Part shown: positions 1-7,687 of the stretch, piece by piece
How positions within the stretch are numbered: the stretch's first letter is position 1
Layout: the number at the start of each line of letters is the position of its first letter
Source: an uncultured Lachnospiraceae bacterium
GTDB lineage: Bacteria; Bacillota; Clostridia; Lachnospirales; Lachnospiraceae
DNA length: 64,000 bases
Direction of reading: 5' to 3'
Assembly: GCA_910579615.1 (NCBI GenBank)
Contig: CAJTUA010000021.1
Location: forward strand, 1-64,000
Program-made: the position numbers and the translations under genes
The notes under the pieces: generated by a model
Databases searched by the model: none
Told to the model about the DNA's origin: nothing
What the model saw: the letters and a program-made list of their open reading frames with translations, nothing else

Positions 1-14
1 CAGCCCGATCATTA

Positions 15-296
15 TCATAGAAGATTTGTATTTACAGACTTTTGTTCACACACTCCTTCGTCATCAATCCAATAGCCAACACTTCCTATAACATTCTGTT
101 GTGATTTCAATTCAGCAACAAGACGGTTATCCATATCTTTCCACTCAGTAATAATGTTTCTTGCCTGTTCTTCTGGCATTGGATAAAAATCTTCATATTT
201 GCTGACTTCTTCATTAGAAAAATATTTTGCAATATCCTCAAAATCGGTCATTCTATAATTTCTCAAAAGCAATCGATTAGTTTCTATGGCAGTCAT
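15..296 (-). pseudogene. Truncated GNAT-family N-acetyltransferase
   Basis: The 93 residues match the N-terminal half of RimJ/RimL-like GNAT acetyltransferases, which move an acetyl group from acetyl-CoA to an amine. The opening TNRLLLR and the VIGSVGYW strand are typical of the fold. Full-length members are about 170 residues, and the acetyl-CoA binding loop that should follow is missing. A TGA stops the frame soon after GYWIDDE, so this is probably a deletion or frameshift remnant, although the rest could lie just outside the window in another frame. The start is supported by AAGGAGGGG upstream. It lies 19 bases after a 54-residue ORF on the same strand. Confidence 0.6.
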
Positions 297-315
297 CGAA
301 ATCCCCTCCTTGTAT

Positions 316-480
316 TTACCCGTCCCTAAGATGTTTCAAAATTTTCTGGCAGTTGTCCGGAGGAATTTCTTTCGGTTTATCCGGCCAGCAGACATAGTAT
401 TTCACGGAAATCCCCCCGGGTATCGCTGCTGGAGTTTCGTTCTTTGGTATAAATTCTATGTACTCTTTTATATTACTCAT
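316..480 (-). CDS. Hypothetical 54-residue protein
   Basis: A complete short reading frame begins MSNIKEYIEF and ends KHLRDG, directly upstream of the GNAT remnant and on the same strand, so the two could be one transcript. It contains a central YYVCWPDKP segment rich in aromatic residues and proline. I do not recognise the family. Only a weak AGAAG ribosome binding site precedes it. The coding call rests on its compact, mixed composition and tight placement. It may be cargo of the decayed mobile element next to it. Confidence 0.45.
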   Translation of the reverse strand: MSNIKEYIEFIPKNETPAAIPGGISVKYYVCWPDKPKEIPPDNCQKILKHLRDG

Positions 481-732
481 TTAAAACTTCTGATAAAATC
501 TGGTTTGTAGAATTGTTCAACGCTGTTATTTTACCACAAGCGCACACCCAATTCCATTAAATTTTGCTTAATTTTCCTTTGTCTTATGGTTCGCAATCAT
601 TACCTGCCTTGCCCGTTTGCTCTGCCTGGTGCTGGTAACGGTTTTTCTTTTGTTCATTGTTGGGAGTCTAAGTCGCGGTATATCATTGACGGCTATTCCC
701 TTTTTTATTTGTATTTGTTTGTCAGCTCCGCA

Positions 733-754
733 CTATCCAACATCTGTTGGATAG
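733..754. repeat. Perfect 10-bp inverted repeat
   Basis: Arms ctatccaaca and tgttggatag are separated by only two bases. The repeat lies about 33 bases beyond the stop codon of the serine recombinase remnant. It could be that gene's terminator (there is no clear T-run) or part of the element's end. Confidence 0.4.
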
Positions 755-786
755 TTGGAATAGGTGACTTAGAAAATATCCATTAT

Positions 787-1208
787 TCAAGGGTTTTCCA
801 GTGCCCCTATGAACTTGTAATGGATAGTAAATCGTTGAATTTTCTGCCCGTCAACTTCTACGGTTTCAGAAACAAGAATTTTTTCTATAAGTTGGTTGAT
901 TATCTTAAAATTGAGTTCCGTTATTCCTGCATAACCGCTTATCTGCTCCGCAAAATGCTCAATAGAAGATAACTGTTCTTTGTCCGCTATGGCACTTTTT
1001 CCAAGTTCCTTTATCTTGGCGGTCAGTTCTTCCTGCTCGCTGTCAAATCCTCGTACAGTTTGGCATACAGGTTTTCTATTTCCGACACTCGCTGTTTACA
1101 TTGCCTTAGTTCCTTTTTCTGCTGTTCCCTGTCCGCTGACATTTGGAGATTAAGACGCTCGGCAATATCCGTTACCATTGTTTTCCTGTCGGTCTGTTCA
1201 GTTTTTCG
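787..1208 (-). pseudogene. C-terminal remnant of a large serine recombinase (TnpX-like)
   Basis: Reading the minus strand gives a coiled-coil stretch (LNLQMSADREQQKKELRQCK, then SEIENLYAKLYEDL). After a frame change at about 1045 it continues as EQEELTAKIKEL, EHFAEQISGYAGITELN and INQLIEKILVSETVEVDG, ending in KFIGALENP before TGA at 787-789. This is the C-terminal coiled-coil and DUF4368-like tail of the large serine recombinases that move Firmicutes conjugative and mobilisable elements. The catalytic N-terminal resolvase domain and zinc ribbon are absent. The frame change coincides with the place where an internal segment is normally present, which suggests a small deletion. It is a dead recombinase marking a former integration. 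Confidence 0.7.
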
Positions 1209-1210
1209 CA

Positions 1211-1300
1211 GGGGGATAGCCGCGAAGCGGCGCAAGGGGCGCGACCCCTTGTTCGGAGCGCAGCGACGCAAACGGCCCCGACTTTCGCAAGTCAGGGCCG
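1211..1300. repeat. Stack of GC-rich hairpins
   Basis: Three consecutive inverted repeats occur here. They are gccgc/gcggc at 1219-1231, caagggg/ccccttg at 1233-1251, and a 12-bp stem with one mismatch at 1273-1284/1289-1300 around a tcgc loop. The block is far richer in GC than the flanking DNA and sits just upstream of the recombinase remnant. A structured RNA or a transfer/replication site of the former element are both possible; nothing decides between them. Confidence 0.5.
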
Positions 1301-1339
1301 GACCTCGCAGAGCGCACGCTACATGGTCACAGAGCATGT

Positions 1340-1850
1340 ATAGAAGTGCGCCGTTCCGTCAGGGATTTTCAACTCCCCGATAAACTGGAATTTGCCGGTT
1401 AATAAATTCAGGTATAGCACATTTCTTCTCTGAAAACAATTCCCGTTCTATGCCGTTCCTTGACCGTCTGGATTTTTGCCGTTGCCATTTCGCCGCAGAA
1501 AACGGGGAATAGGATTTGACAACCCTGCCCCCGCTTTTGTCTGCTCCATTTTAACGGCAAAACCGTCTGCACTACTGCGGCGGCTGCCGGTAGGTTTTGC
1601 GGTGGCTCTGCCCTCGCACCCCCGGTCTCTCCCAAAGAACAGAATAAGGCAAGTGCGTAACCGGGGAGCGTGGACTATGGAGCAAACGCAGGGCGGCAGG
1701 GATAGTCCCGATTTGTCGGAATGATTATGCCACAGCCCCCAAAAAACGGCTTTTAACCGTCCACGGGACTTTTCCTGCCTGATTTTTCCCATCCCTTGAA
1801 AAGTTCCTCTTGACAAAAAGCCTAATGTCTATTTTCTTGGGTATCCTCCT
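1340..1850 (-). other. Non-functional mobile-element debris
   Basis: No intact gene is convincing in this stretch. Minus-strand frames hold short protein-like fragments, for example GKFQFIGELKIPDGTAHFYT near 1330-1395 and MATAKIQTVKERHR near 1450-1490, interrupted by stops and frame changes. Composition resembles the neighbouring hairpin block. I read it as decayed accessory DNA of the same integrated element as the serine recombinase remnant. Confidence 0.3.
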
Positions 1851-1990
1851 TTTTCAAAGCGTCTACGGTTTGGGATTCCATTCGTTCTTTCAGTCCTGGC
1901 AACCATATATTATTTCCCCTAGCGGTAATCAACATTTCAAGTAATCCCTTTCGCTTGCCATGTCCACCTTATAGGGTGCATTATAGACAG

Positions 1991-2024
1991 AGTTTTGGAC
2001 TGGTTGTACAACCAGTCCAAAACT
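1991..2024. repeat. Perfect 34-bp palindrome beside the Rpn-type gene
   Basis: A 17-bp arm (beginning agttttggactgg) is followed immediately by its exact reverse complement, centred on tgtaca. It lies 36 bases beyond the stop codon of the Rpn-type gene on the minus strand. The left arm with its five upstream bases recurs in the same orientation on the other side of the gene (3148-3165). It may be a terminator, a transposon end, or both. Confidence 0.7.
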
Positions 2025-2059
2025 TCATCCATTCCCCACTCAGGGCATCTAGGACTTTT

Positions 2060-3007
2060 TTATTTCTTATTGTCATTTTCCAATTCCCTGACCATTTCAA
2101 GTGATACCCCGGAAATTTCTGCGATTTTATTTGGAGGGAGTGTTCCGTCTTTTAATAAATTTTTGATTAGAGTTAATTGGGCCTCTTTTATCCCCTCTTT
2201 TATCCCCTCTTTTATCCCCTCTTTTATCCCCTCTTTCATCCCTTCTTTCCTTGCTTCTTTTTTTGCTTCTTTCACCGCCGCTTTCACCGCAACGTCCACC
2301 GCCTTTTTCGTTTCTTCATATATCTTATTATTCACATAATTATCCAATACTTCCTCTGCATCATACAATATCATCATAATGTCAACAACCTCCTTTTCCC
2401 TGCTCTCCAGATATTCCTTCAATACATTTTCATCTTTGCAGATGCGAATTGTTTCAAAGATTGCTTTTTTCGTCCTGCCGTAAATTGCAATTTGTTCATC
2501 GCAAACTTTTGTGAACGCGACATACTGATGGATGATATCGCCTTTTTCACCATCATACACCATTTTCACAGTTACATCAAGGCAGCACTTCTCCCCACCA
2601 AAAAATTCCTCCGAGAGTGAAATGTTTTCCGGGTGTCCTTTTCTCTTACCTGTATAGATTACATATGCTTCCGGTTTCGGAACCTGCACTTTCTTGCTGT
2701 TATATAAATCCTGCTTAGTCCGTTCGAAATAATCGTGGTAAGTCTGGGCTAAATACATCAGCACCCGGATGATAATGTTCATGCTCCATGAGGATTGCGC
2801 TTCTACAAGAATCATCAGCCGTTCCCCTACCATAAAACCAAGGTCATTGTAGATGTTATCCGTCAGGACATTGCGGATTGTAATGTCTGTCAGTTCATTT
2901 TCCGTGGCATCCTTATCTTCTGGGTGAAGTGCTCTGTAGAGCTGGATTAGATATTTTTTATCGCTGAATAAATGCGTAAAAACGCTATCTTTGATGGTGT
3001 ATTTCAT
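2060..3007 (-). CDS. Rpn family PD-(D/E)XK nuclease / putative transposase
   Basis: The protein opens MKYTIKDSVFTHLFSDKKYL, typical of Rpn-type PD-(D/E)XK proteins that promote DNA recombination and are often annotated as putative transposases. NDLGFMVGERLMILVEAQSS contains the expected acidic residue and an E-x-Q replacing the usual E-x-K, as in the PDDEXK_2 family. The helical C-terminus carries a tandem KEGI repeat encoded by 12-bp DNA units, then a segment resembling a small helix-turn-helix (NKIAEISGVSLEMVREL). An in-frame ATG at 3094 would add 29 residues, but neither start has a strong ribosome binding site; I prefer 3007 because family members begin at this motif. Short direct repeats flank the gene (1986-2003 and 3148-3165). 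Confidence 0.8.
   Translation of the reverse strand: MKYTIKDSVFTHLFSDKKYLIQLYRALHPEDKDATENELTDITIRNVLTDNIYNDLGFMVGERLMILVEAQSSWSMNIIIRVLMYLAQTYHDYFERTKQDLYNSKKVQVPKPEAYVIYTGKRKGHPENISLSEEFFGGEKCCLDVTVKMVYDGEKGDIIHQYVAFTKVCDEQIAIYGRTKKAIFETIRICKDENVLKEYLESREKEVVDIMMILYDAEEVLDNYVNNKIYEETKKAVDVAVKAAVKEAKKEARKEGMKEGIKEGIKEGIKEGIKEAQLTLIKNLLKDGTLPPNKIAEISGVSLEMVRELENDNKK
2185..2244. repeat. 12-bp tandem repeat inside the Rpn-type gene
   Basis: Four exact copies of cttttatcccct are followed by a fifth diverged copy. In the gene's frame each unit encodes K-E-G-I, lengthening a charged C-terminal helix. Copy number could change by slippage without breaking the frame, since the unit is a multiple of three. 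Confidence 0.9.
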
Positions 3008-3147
3008 GATGTTTTTCTCTGCCGCCAAAATCTCTTTTGTATCTTTTTTCCGGTACTTTCCTTTCCCGCCCAATCTCCAACCTTCTTTCAACATATTTTT
3101 GTGATTTTACCTATTATTATCCTACCACAAAACAGTGTACTTTTCAA

Positions 3148-3165
3148 GACAGTTTTTTGGACTGG
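3148..3165. repeat. Second copy of the Rpn-flanking repeat
   Basis: The sequence gacagttttttggactgg matches 1986-2003 at 16 of 18 positions and in the same orientation. The two copies bracket the Rpn-type gene. Because the copy near 1991 is palindromic, the pair can also be read as inverted repeats. The rest of 3008-3314 holds no gene I can support. Confidence 0.55.
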
Positions 3166-3314
3166 AACCGCAAAAAATGCAAGCGGCTCCCGATTCCTGA
3201 TGATGGAGAGAAAATAAATTTTTTAAAATAAATCATGGAAGGGACAAAGAGGTGTCTTGATGCTTTGTTATAATTATACAGAATAAAACTGACCTTACAA
3301 GGAGAATGTTTACC

Positions 3315-3476
3315 ATGAGCTTAATGCCAGCTTTTAAAAAATGCCGCAGATGCAAAAAGCAATACCTTTTCAACCCTGATACTGGAAAAGGGCTATCCTG
3401 CCCGCATTGCAATTACACCCCAAACCCGAAAAACTTCCTAAGAAAAGTCCGCCAGAGTATTCCGACAAATTTTTAA
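3315..3476 (+). CDS. Small zinc-ribbon protein, 53 residues
   Basis: The start ATG follows AAGGAGAATG with good spacing. The product is MSLMPAFKKCRRCKKQYLFN followed by a second knuckle, CPHCNYTP. The two CxxC pairs (residues 10-13 and 29-32) should bind one structural zinc ion. The C-terminus is basic (KNFLRKVRQ). Such mini zinc ribbons are common next to other zinc-ribbon genes in Clostridia, and the next gene downstream also begins with one. The role is unknown; nucleic acid or protein binding is a guess from the basic tail. Confidence 0.65.
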   Translation: MSLMPAFKKCRRCKKQYLFNPDTGKGLSCPHCNYTPNPKNFLRKVRQSIPTNF

Positions 3477-3595
3477 CCACCTTTACCATAAAAAATGATA
3501 AAAGCAATTATTTTTTTGTTTTTGCCTTTGGCGTTTTTGGGGGCGCTTTCCGCTAAAATGGTTTTGTACAAAAATTTTTCCTGATTTGAACCAAA

Positions 3596-3629
3596 GTACA
3601 AACCGCTGTCCTCCCCGTCTGATATACTG
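3596..3629 (+). promoter_or_regulatory. Duplicated promoter-like module, copy 1
   Basis: Begins gtacaaaccgctgtcc and ends gtctgatatactg, with TATACT as a likely -10 about 60 bases before the zinc-ribbon membrane protein gene. A second copy, about 80% identical, is at 5520-5553. No good -35 is present at the standard distance. Confidence 0.4.
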
Positions 3630-3685
3630 TTGCAGGGCATGGAAACACGCACTACCAAACCCAATACTTCCAAGGAGGATATCAT

Positions 3686-4333
3686 ATGTATTGTTCAAAA
3701 TGTGGCAGGCGAATCGAGGATACGATTCGCTTTTGCCCGAATTGCGGGGCAGAAACGCAACAGCCAACACCAACCCAACCATCTGCTGTTCAGATTACAT
3801 CTGCCGAGAAAACTGGGGATGCTGAAAAGGTAAGCGAAAAATTCTCGTCCTGTGAGGAACGGACGAACAAATGGAGCAGGAAACAGATAATAACTGCCAC
3901 TTCGGTTTTGGTTATTGCCATCGGGATTATCGTATGGCTCACACTTCCGTTAAATGATGACCGCTCAAAGCTGATTTCCCTTGTCCAGAACGGATATTTG
4001 GGAAATTATGATATGGTCACAGTAAAAGAAGTTTTGGAGTATTCCTTTGCCGGTGGGGAATGGGACGCGGGCATGACGTTGGATGGTCAATCCTATATTG
4101 TGGAATATAGGACAGACGAGGTGGTATTTCAATTTTCGGTTCAAAAAATAGGCGCGGATACGTTCAGGGTTTCCGGGATTGGGTTTGATGGGGAATCCAC
4201 AGATTGGACTGCGTATGAAACGAAAGTATACCTGGATATTCTCTATGGGGTTTATGCGGATGAGCACCGTGGGTGTGGGGTAGTTATGGATAAGGATACA
4301 TCCAATAATACGCTGCAAGGATATGTGCGTTGA
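3686..4333 (+). CDS. Zinc-ribbon, single-pass membrane protein
   Basis: The 215-residue protein begins MYCSKCGRRIEDTIRFCPNCG, a classic zinc_ribbon_2 domain with two CxxC pairs (residues 3-6 and 17-20). A linker rich in P, T and Q follows, then a lysine/arginine-flanked membrane helix near residues 70-90 (IITATSVLVIAIGIIVWLTL). The remaining 120 residues would lie outside the cell and have mixed beta-strand character. This architecture is frequent in Firmicutes and has no established function. The start is supported by AAGGAGGATATCAT. It is preceded by promoter-like module copy 1. Confidence 0.75.
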   Translation: MYCSKCGRRIEDTIRFCPNCGAETQQPTPTQPSAVQITSAEKTGDAEKVSEKFSSCEERTNKWSRKQIITATSVLVIAIGIIVWLTLPLNDDRSKLISLVQNGYLGNYDMVTVKEVLEYSFAGGEWDAGMTLDGQSYIVEYRTDEVVFQFSVQKIGADTFRVSGIGFDGESTDWTAYETKVYLDILYGVYADEHRGCGVVMDKDTSNNTLQGYVR

Positions 4334-4424
4334 GTGAGTCATTAAAAACACCTTTCCTTTTCGGGCAACCTGTGTTATAATAAATTTATCCAAAGACAGC
4401 AACCACGAAGGGAGGGAGATATTT

Positions 4425-5330
4425 TTGGATTACAAAGCAAACCCAAAATACAAAGACCGTTTGTTCTGTTTTCTGTTTGGAAATGAGAAGTACAAAAAGA
4501 ATGCCCTTTCTTTGTACAACACGCTGAATGGAACATCCTATAGTGATGAGGAGGAACTAGAAATCACAACGCTTAATGATGTGATTTATATCAGAATGCG
4601 CAATGATGTTTCATTTTTGATTTCCAGCAGCCTGAGTTTGTACGAGCAGCAGTCTTCCTTCAATCCCAATATGCCAATCCGTGGGTTTATGTATTTTGCG
4701 CGTCTGTATGACAAGTACATTACGGAAAGACATTTAAATGTTTATGGGCATAAGCGGATTGCGCTTCCTACACCGGGATATGTGGTGCTTTATAATGGGA
4801 ATGAGCAGCGTCCAGCTGTGGAAAAATTGTGTTTGTCGGACGCGTTTATTCATCCGGATACATCCGGTGGGTTCGAGTGGACAGCGACTGTGTTGAATTT
4901 GAACCATCCGGATAACCAAAATTTTTTAAAGAAATGCAGACCGTTGGGGGATTATATGCAGTTGGTATCTGACATTAAGAGATACCAGGGGCAGAACCGC
5001 CTGGGGCTTACGGAGGCGGTGGACCGGGCAGTGACGGAATGCATTGCAAGGGGCGGGGAGATGGCGGAATTTTTGTTGGCTCACAGGGCGGAGGTGGTAG
5101 ATATGGTTCTGACAGAGTTTGACGAGGAGGCTTTCGTGAGGGATATCCGGGCAGAGGGCGTGGAGGAAGGTTTTGTACAGGGACGCGCACAGGAACGTGA
5201 ACAGAGCTTGCGTACATTGGTTGCCTCCTTAAAAAAATTTGTGGAATCTCCTAGGGAGCTGTACGAGCTGATTATCGCAAATGACTATTATAAGGATTTA
5301 TCCTTTGACGAGATTAAGGCACTGTGGTAG
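4425..5330 (+). CDS. Rpn family PD-(D/E)XK nuclease / putative transposase, second copy
   Basis: A TTG start is preceded by GGGAGGGAG. Upstream at about 4374 is TATAAT, a plausible -10. The 301-residue product begins with DYKANPKYKDRLFCFLFGNE and contains NDVSFLISSSLSLYEQQS, where the acidic residue and E-x-Q fit the same PD-(D/E)XK family as the gene at 2060-3007. The C-terminus has a charged helical tail (EGVEEGFVQGRAQEREQSLR) like other Rpn proteins, though without the perfect KEGI repeat. The two genes are divergent in sequence, so they are not a recent duplication. Confidence 0.75.
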   Translation: MDYKANPKYKDRLFCFLFGNEKYKKNALSLYNTLNGTSYSDEEELEITTLNDVIYIRMRNDVSFLISSSLSLYEQQSSFNPNMPIRGFMYFARLYDKYITERHLNVYGHKRIALPTPGYVVLYNGNEQRPAVEKLCLSDAFIHPDTSGGFEWTATVLNLNHPDNQNFLKKCRPLGDYMQLVSDIKRYQGQNRLGLTEAVDRAVTECIARGGEMAEFLLAHRAEVVDMVLTEFDEEAFVRDIRAEGVEEGFVQGRAQEREQSLRTLVASLKKFVESPRELYELIIANDYYKDLSFDEIKALW

Positions 5331-5392
5331 TGTAATTGTAGCCTGGGGAAAGACAGGGAAAGCATCCTGAATGAAATATCTTACAATGACGT

Positions 5393-5440
5393 ATGCCAAT
5401 GGCTTGACAGTTTTTTGTTAGCCCATTGGCATATTTTTTT
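5393..5440 (+). terminator. Rho-independent terminator
   Basis: Stem atgccaatggc / gcccattggcat with one bulged base, followed by a run of T after position 5433. It ends the transcript of the Rpn-type gene, whose stop is about 60 bases upstream. Confidence 0.75.
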
Positions 5441-5519
5441 CTGAAATTCGAGTTTTAAAAATTCTTTTGTTTGTTTTCCGCAAAATTATTTTGAAAAATT
5501 TTAAAGAAATTTTTTCAAG

Positions 5520-5553
5520 GTACAAAAGGCTGTCCGACCTGTCTGCTATAATG
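5520..5553 (+). promoter_or_regulatory. Duplicated promoter-like module, copy 2
   Basis: Begins gtacaaaaggctgtcc and ends gtctgctataatg, with TATAAT as a likely -10. It matches the module at 3596-3629. Downstream is AAAGGGGGAGG and a 19-codon frame (5581-5640) that runs into the end of the convergent XRE gene. What it drives is unclear. Confidence 0.4.
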
Positions 5554-5632
5554 CCATTAGGAACAGACAAAGGGGGAGGTATGCACCGAAAATTGCACAC
5601 GAAAAAAGCCCTTCTGCAATTTGGGCAACGAG

Positions 5633-5863
5633 CTAATTAAAATTGAATAGGTTTGCAACAGGTATCTCCAGGACATCTGCAATATCAAGTAAAGTATCCA
5701 AGGAGATAGAAGTATGCATATTAGGAGCTTCAATGTTGCTCATATGGGTTCGGCTGATGTCAACACATTCGGCAAGCTGAAGTTGGGTTAGCCCTTTTAC
5801 TTTCCGGTAACGTGCGATATTTAAGCCAATTAGTTTGAGTTCTTGTTCTCTTTTTTCGGTCAT
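5633..5863 (-). CDS. XRE-family helix-turn-helix regulator, 76 residues
   Basis: This single-domain protein of the Cro/CI type has helices matching GLNIARYRKVKGLTQLQLAE and CVDISRTHMSNIEAP, the latter being the recognition helix and its flank. The C-terminal LDTLLDIADVLEIPVANLF is the usual closing helix pair. The start follows AAGGTAAGA. It probably represses or activates its own region; its targets cannot be told from the sequence. It is transcribed away from the WYL regulator gene, with about 260 bases of shared upstream DNA. Confidence 0.9.
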   Translation of the reverse strand: MTEKREQELKLIGLNIARYRKVKGLTQLQLAECVDISRTHMSNIEAPNMHTSISLDTLLDIADVLEIPVANLFNFN

Positions 5864-6020
5864 GATGATATCTTACCTTTATTTACACGCCATAATTATC
5901 CGGTATTATTGGTTAGTGGAGAATCCGAAGTTTTTGGCAACAATCTCCGGTTCATGTTAGTTTAATGAGTTGAAAACCAAAAATAAACAGTGTTAATCTT
6001 TGCTTATGCAAGATAATTAT

Positions 6021-6049
6021 TTGCAAAATAGAGAAAATTGAAGTATAAT
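6021..6049 (+). promoter_or_regulatory. Sigma-A promoter of the WYL regulator gene
   Basis: TTGCAA, a 17-base spacer, then TATAAT. Its position rules out the upstream ATG at 6038 as the translation start, since that codon would lie ahead of the transcription start. Confidence 0.65.
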
Positions 6050-6124
6050 CTGTGCGATTACAAGAAGCATAATCCGGGCATGGGAAAAAGTAAACAAAAA
6101 ATTTTCACAAGGAGAGACTATATT

Positions 6125-7063
6125 TTGGGCAATCAAAAAAGTAAAAAAGATAAAAACGACAGGCGCATCAAACGAATCATGGAGATTTTTACAAAATTAA
6201 GGTGTGGGCTGGTTATAAGAAAAGCAGAGGAAGCAGAGCGCAATAAAGTAAGCGAAAAGACCATACAAAGGGATATCAAGATAATTCGTGAATGCCTTGA
6301 TGTGGTTGCGCTGCAGGAGGGAATTTATTATTCGATAGATATTGACAATGCGAAAAAAGGCTACCATATGCATGGAACGGATGAAGGGTTGTTTTCCGGT
6401 GGGGAGGCATTTGTTATCAGCAAGACGTTACTTGCAGGCAACGTACTTTCGAAGGCGTGTGTGGAGCAGATTTTCGGGAAACTGCTGCGTTTTTGCGTGG
6501 AGAGGGAGCGGGAAAAAGTGAAAAAGTCGCTCCAGAATGAGCTGTACTATTACATAGGGGCGCAGACTAAGGAAGGCTTTGAGGAACGGTTATGGGAGCT
6601 TGCGCAGGCAGCGCAGGCCAGAAAACTTGTCGAAATTGATTATTTGGACGAGAAGGGGGCTTCTAAGACGGTTCGGGACTTTCGGTTGGTGGACGTTGTG
6701 ATTTCGGGGAATGGTTTTTGCCTTGTGGGGTTTCGGACGAAAGGGGAGCGCAGGCTGTTGCCGGGGGTTGGGGAAATTCCGTTGATTTTCCGGATTGACC
6801 GGATTGTACGGTGGCAGATTTTGGGGGAGGAAAGCAGCTCTGCGAAGAAAGAACGGTTAGATTTTGAGGATTTTAAGCAAAAGTTTCAGGATTTTCTTGA
6901 GAAAAGATTGCCAGAGACGATGGAGCTTCGATGCTCCGAAGCGGATGCGCAGTGTTTGCTTGAGAGTTTCCCGGAGGCGGAAATGGTGCCAGCAGAAGAT
7001 GGAATCTATATAGTTTATATAAAAAGCGGAGGAAATGGATTGGACTGGTGGCTGGGACGATGA
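6125..7063 (+). CDS. WYL-domain transcriptional regulator
   Basis: The protein has an N-terminal winged helix of the HTH_11/DeoR kind (residues about 15-70, including KVSEKTIQRDIKIIRECLDV). A WYL domain follows at about 140-240 (RKLVEIDYLDEKG to RRLLPGVGEIPLIFRIDRI), though with diverged W-Y-L residues. A C-terminal extension of about 70 residues comes last. Such proteins bind DNA and are thought to sense a ligand through the WYL domain. I chose the TTG at 6125 because AAGGAGAG lies 8 bases upstream and the promoter at 6021-6049 would transcribe it. An ATG at 6038 in the same frame overlaps the -10 region and is rejected. Confidence 0.8.
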   Translation: MGNQKSKKDKNDRRIKRIMEIFTKLRCGLVIRKAEEAERNKVSEKTIQRDIKIIRECLDVVALQEGIYYSIDIDNAKKGYHMHGTDEGLFSGGEAFVISKTLLAGNVLSKACVEQIFGKLLRFCVEREREKVKKSLQNELYYYIGAQTKEGFEERLWELAQAAQARKLVEIDYLDEKGASKTVRDFRLVDVVISGNGFCLVGFRTKGERRLLPGVGEIPLIFRIDRIVRWQILGEESSSAKKERLDFEDFKQKFQDFLEKRLPETMELRCSEADAQCLLESFPEAEMVPAEDGIYIVYIKSGGNGLDWWLGR

Positions 7064-7151
7064 GGGGATAAATGATTGTCTTCATTCGCAAAGGATGGTG
7101 ATAGGAAGATGATGGGAAGTGTTCTTAACGCAAGTTTTTTCCAAAAACTCC

Positions 7152-7180
7152 TTGACACATCCCGCATTCCCCGCTATAAT
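7152..7180 (+). promoter_or_regulatory. Consensus sigma-A promoter of the glyQS leader
   Basis: TTGACA at 7152-7157, a 17-base spacer and TATAAT at 7175-7180. Transcription would start near 7187, at the 5' end of the T-box leader. Confidence 0.9.
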
Positions 7181-7186
7181 GTCCTC

Positions 7187-7500
7187 ATAAAATCAAAAAT
7201 GCAGTGAACGGAAATAGTAAATGCGAAAACGTGGTTCAGAGAGAAGGCGGGAATGGCGGCAGCGGCACAGACGGTGCATGGCTTGCGGTTCCAGGGTGAA
7301 AGCCTTTCCACGGGCAGCATGGAAGGCATCCGGGAGCATTCCTTTTGAAAAGGAAATGAAGTCTTTCCATATTAGAAAGGAACGGGTTTCTACCGTTATA
7401 TGGAGGCGGCTGTATGGCCGGTTGGAGTGCAGAGAAATCTGAATTTAGGTGGTACCACGGACTATTGTTCGCCCTAAGCGTTTGAGCTTAGGGCGTTTTT
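7187..7500 (+). ncRNA. Glycine T-box riboswitch
   Basis: This leader RNA senses uncharged tRNA-Gly and controls glyQS by antitermination. The T-box core aggtggtaccacgg lies at 7447-7460. It is followed by a terminator with a perfect 10-bp stem (cgccctaagc / gcttagggcg, 7470-7495) and a T-run to 7500. Stem I elements are visible: the CAGAGAG motif near 7230, GGTGAAAGCC near 7296, and a likely specifier GGC (Gly) in the context ggaaGGCatc at 7325-7327. The specifier assignment is inferred from context rather than folded. The base in the UGGN bulge is U, which would pair with an A at tRNA position 73. Confidence 0.9.
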
Positions 7501-7687
7501 CATTGCCTGAAAGACAAGTTCGCGTGGTATCTGCCGAAAAAACAGCATGAGCCCGGACAGTGCCCAGTGAAATTTTTTGTGGGAAAGAATCCGCCCAAAA
7601 ACGCGAGGAAGCAAACAAAAAATTCCACTGCCGTGAATTGGTACAGGGAGGGTTCATGCGGAACTAATAATAAGGAGGTAATCTATC

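Noticed and set aside
1023..1383. Overlapping open frames on both strands across the GC-rich block
   Set aside because: They follow the hairpin DNA and the decayed recombinase; only the recombinase frame makes protein-like sequence.
2185..2244. CRISPR-like array
   Set aside because: The repeats are 12 bp with no spacers and lie in a coding frame.
5008..5217. Proline-rich minus-strand frame
   Set aside because: Antisense shadow of the Rpn-type gene at 4425-5330.
5581..5640. 19-codon frame after AAAGGGGGAGG
   Set aside because: The ribosome binding site almost touches the ATG, and the product has no recognisable character.
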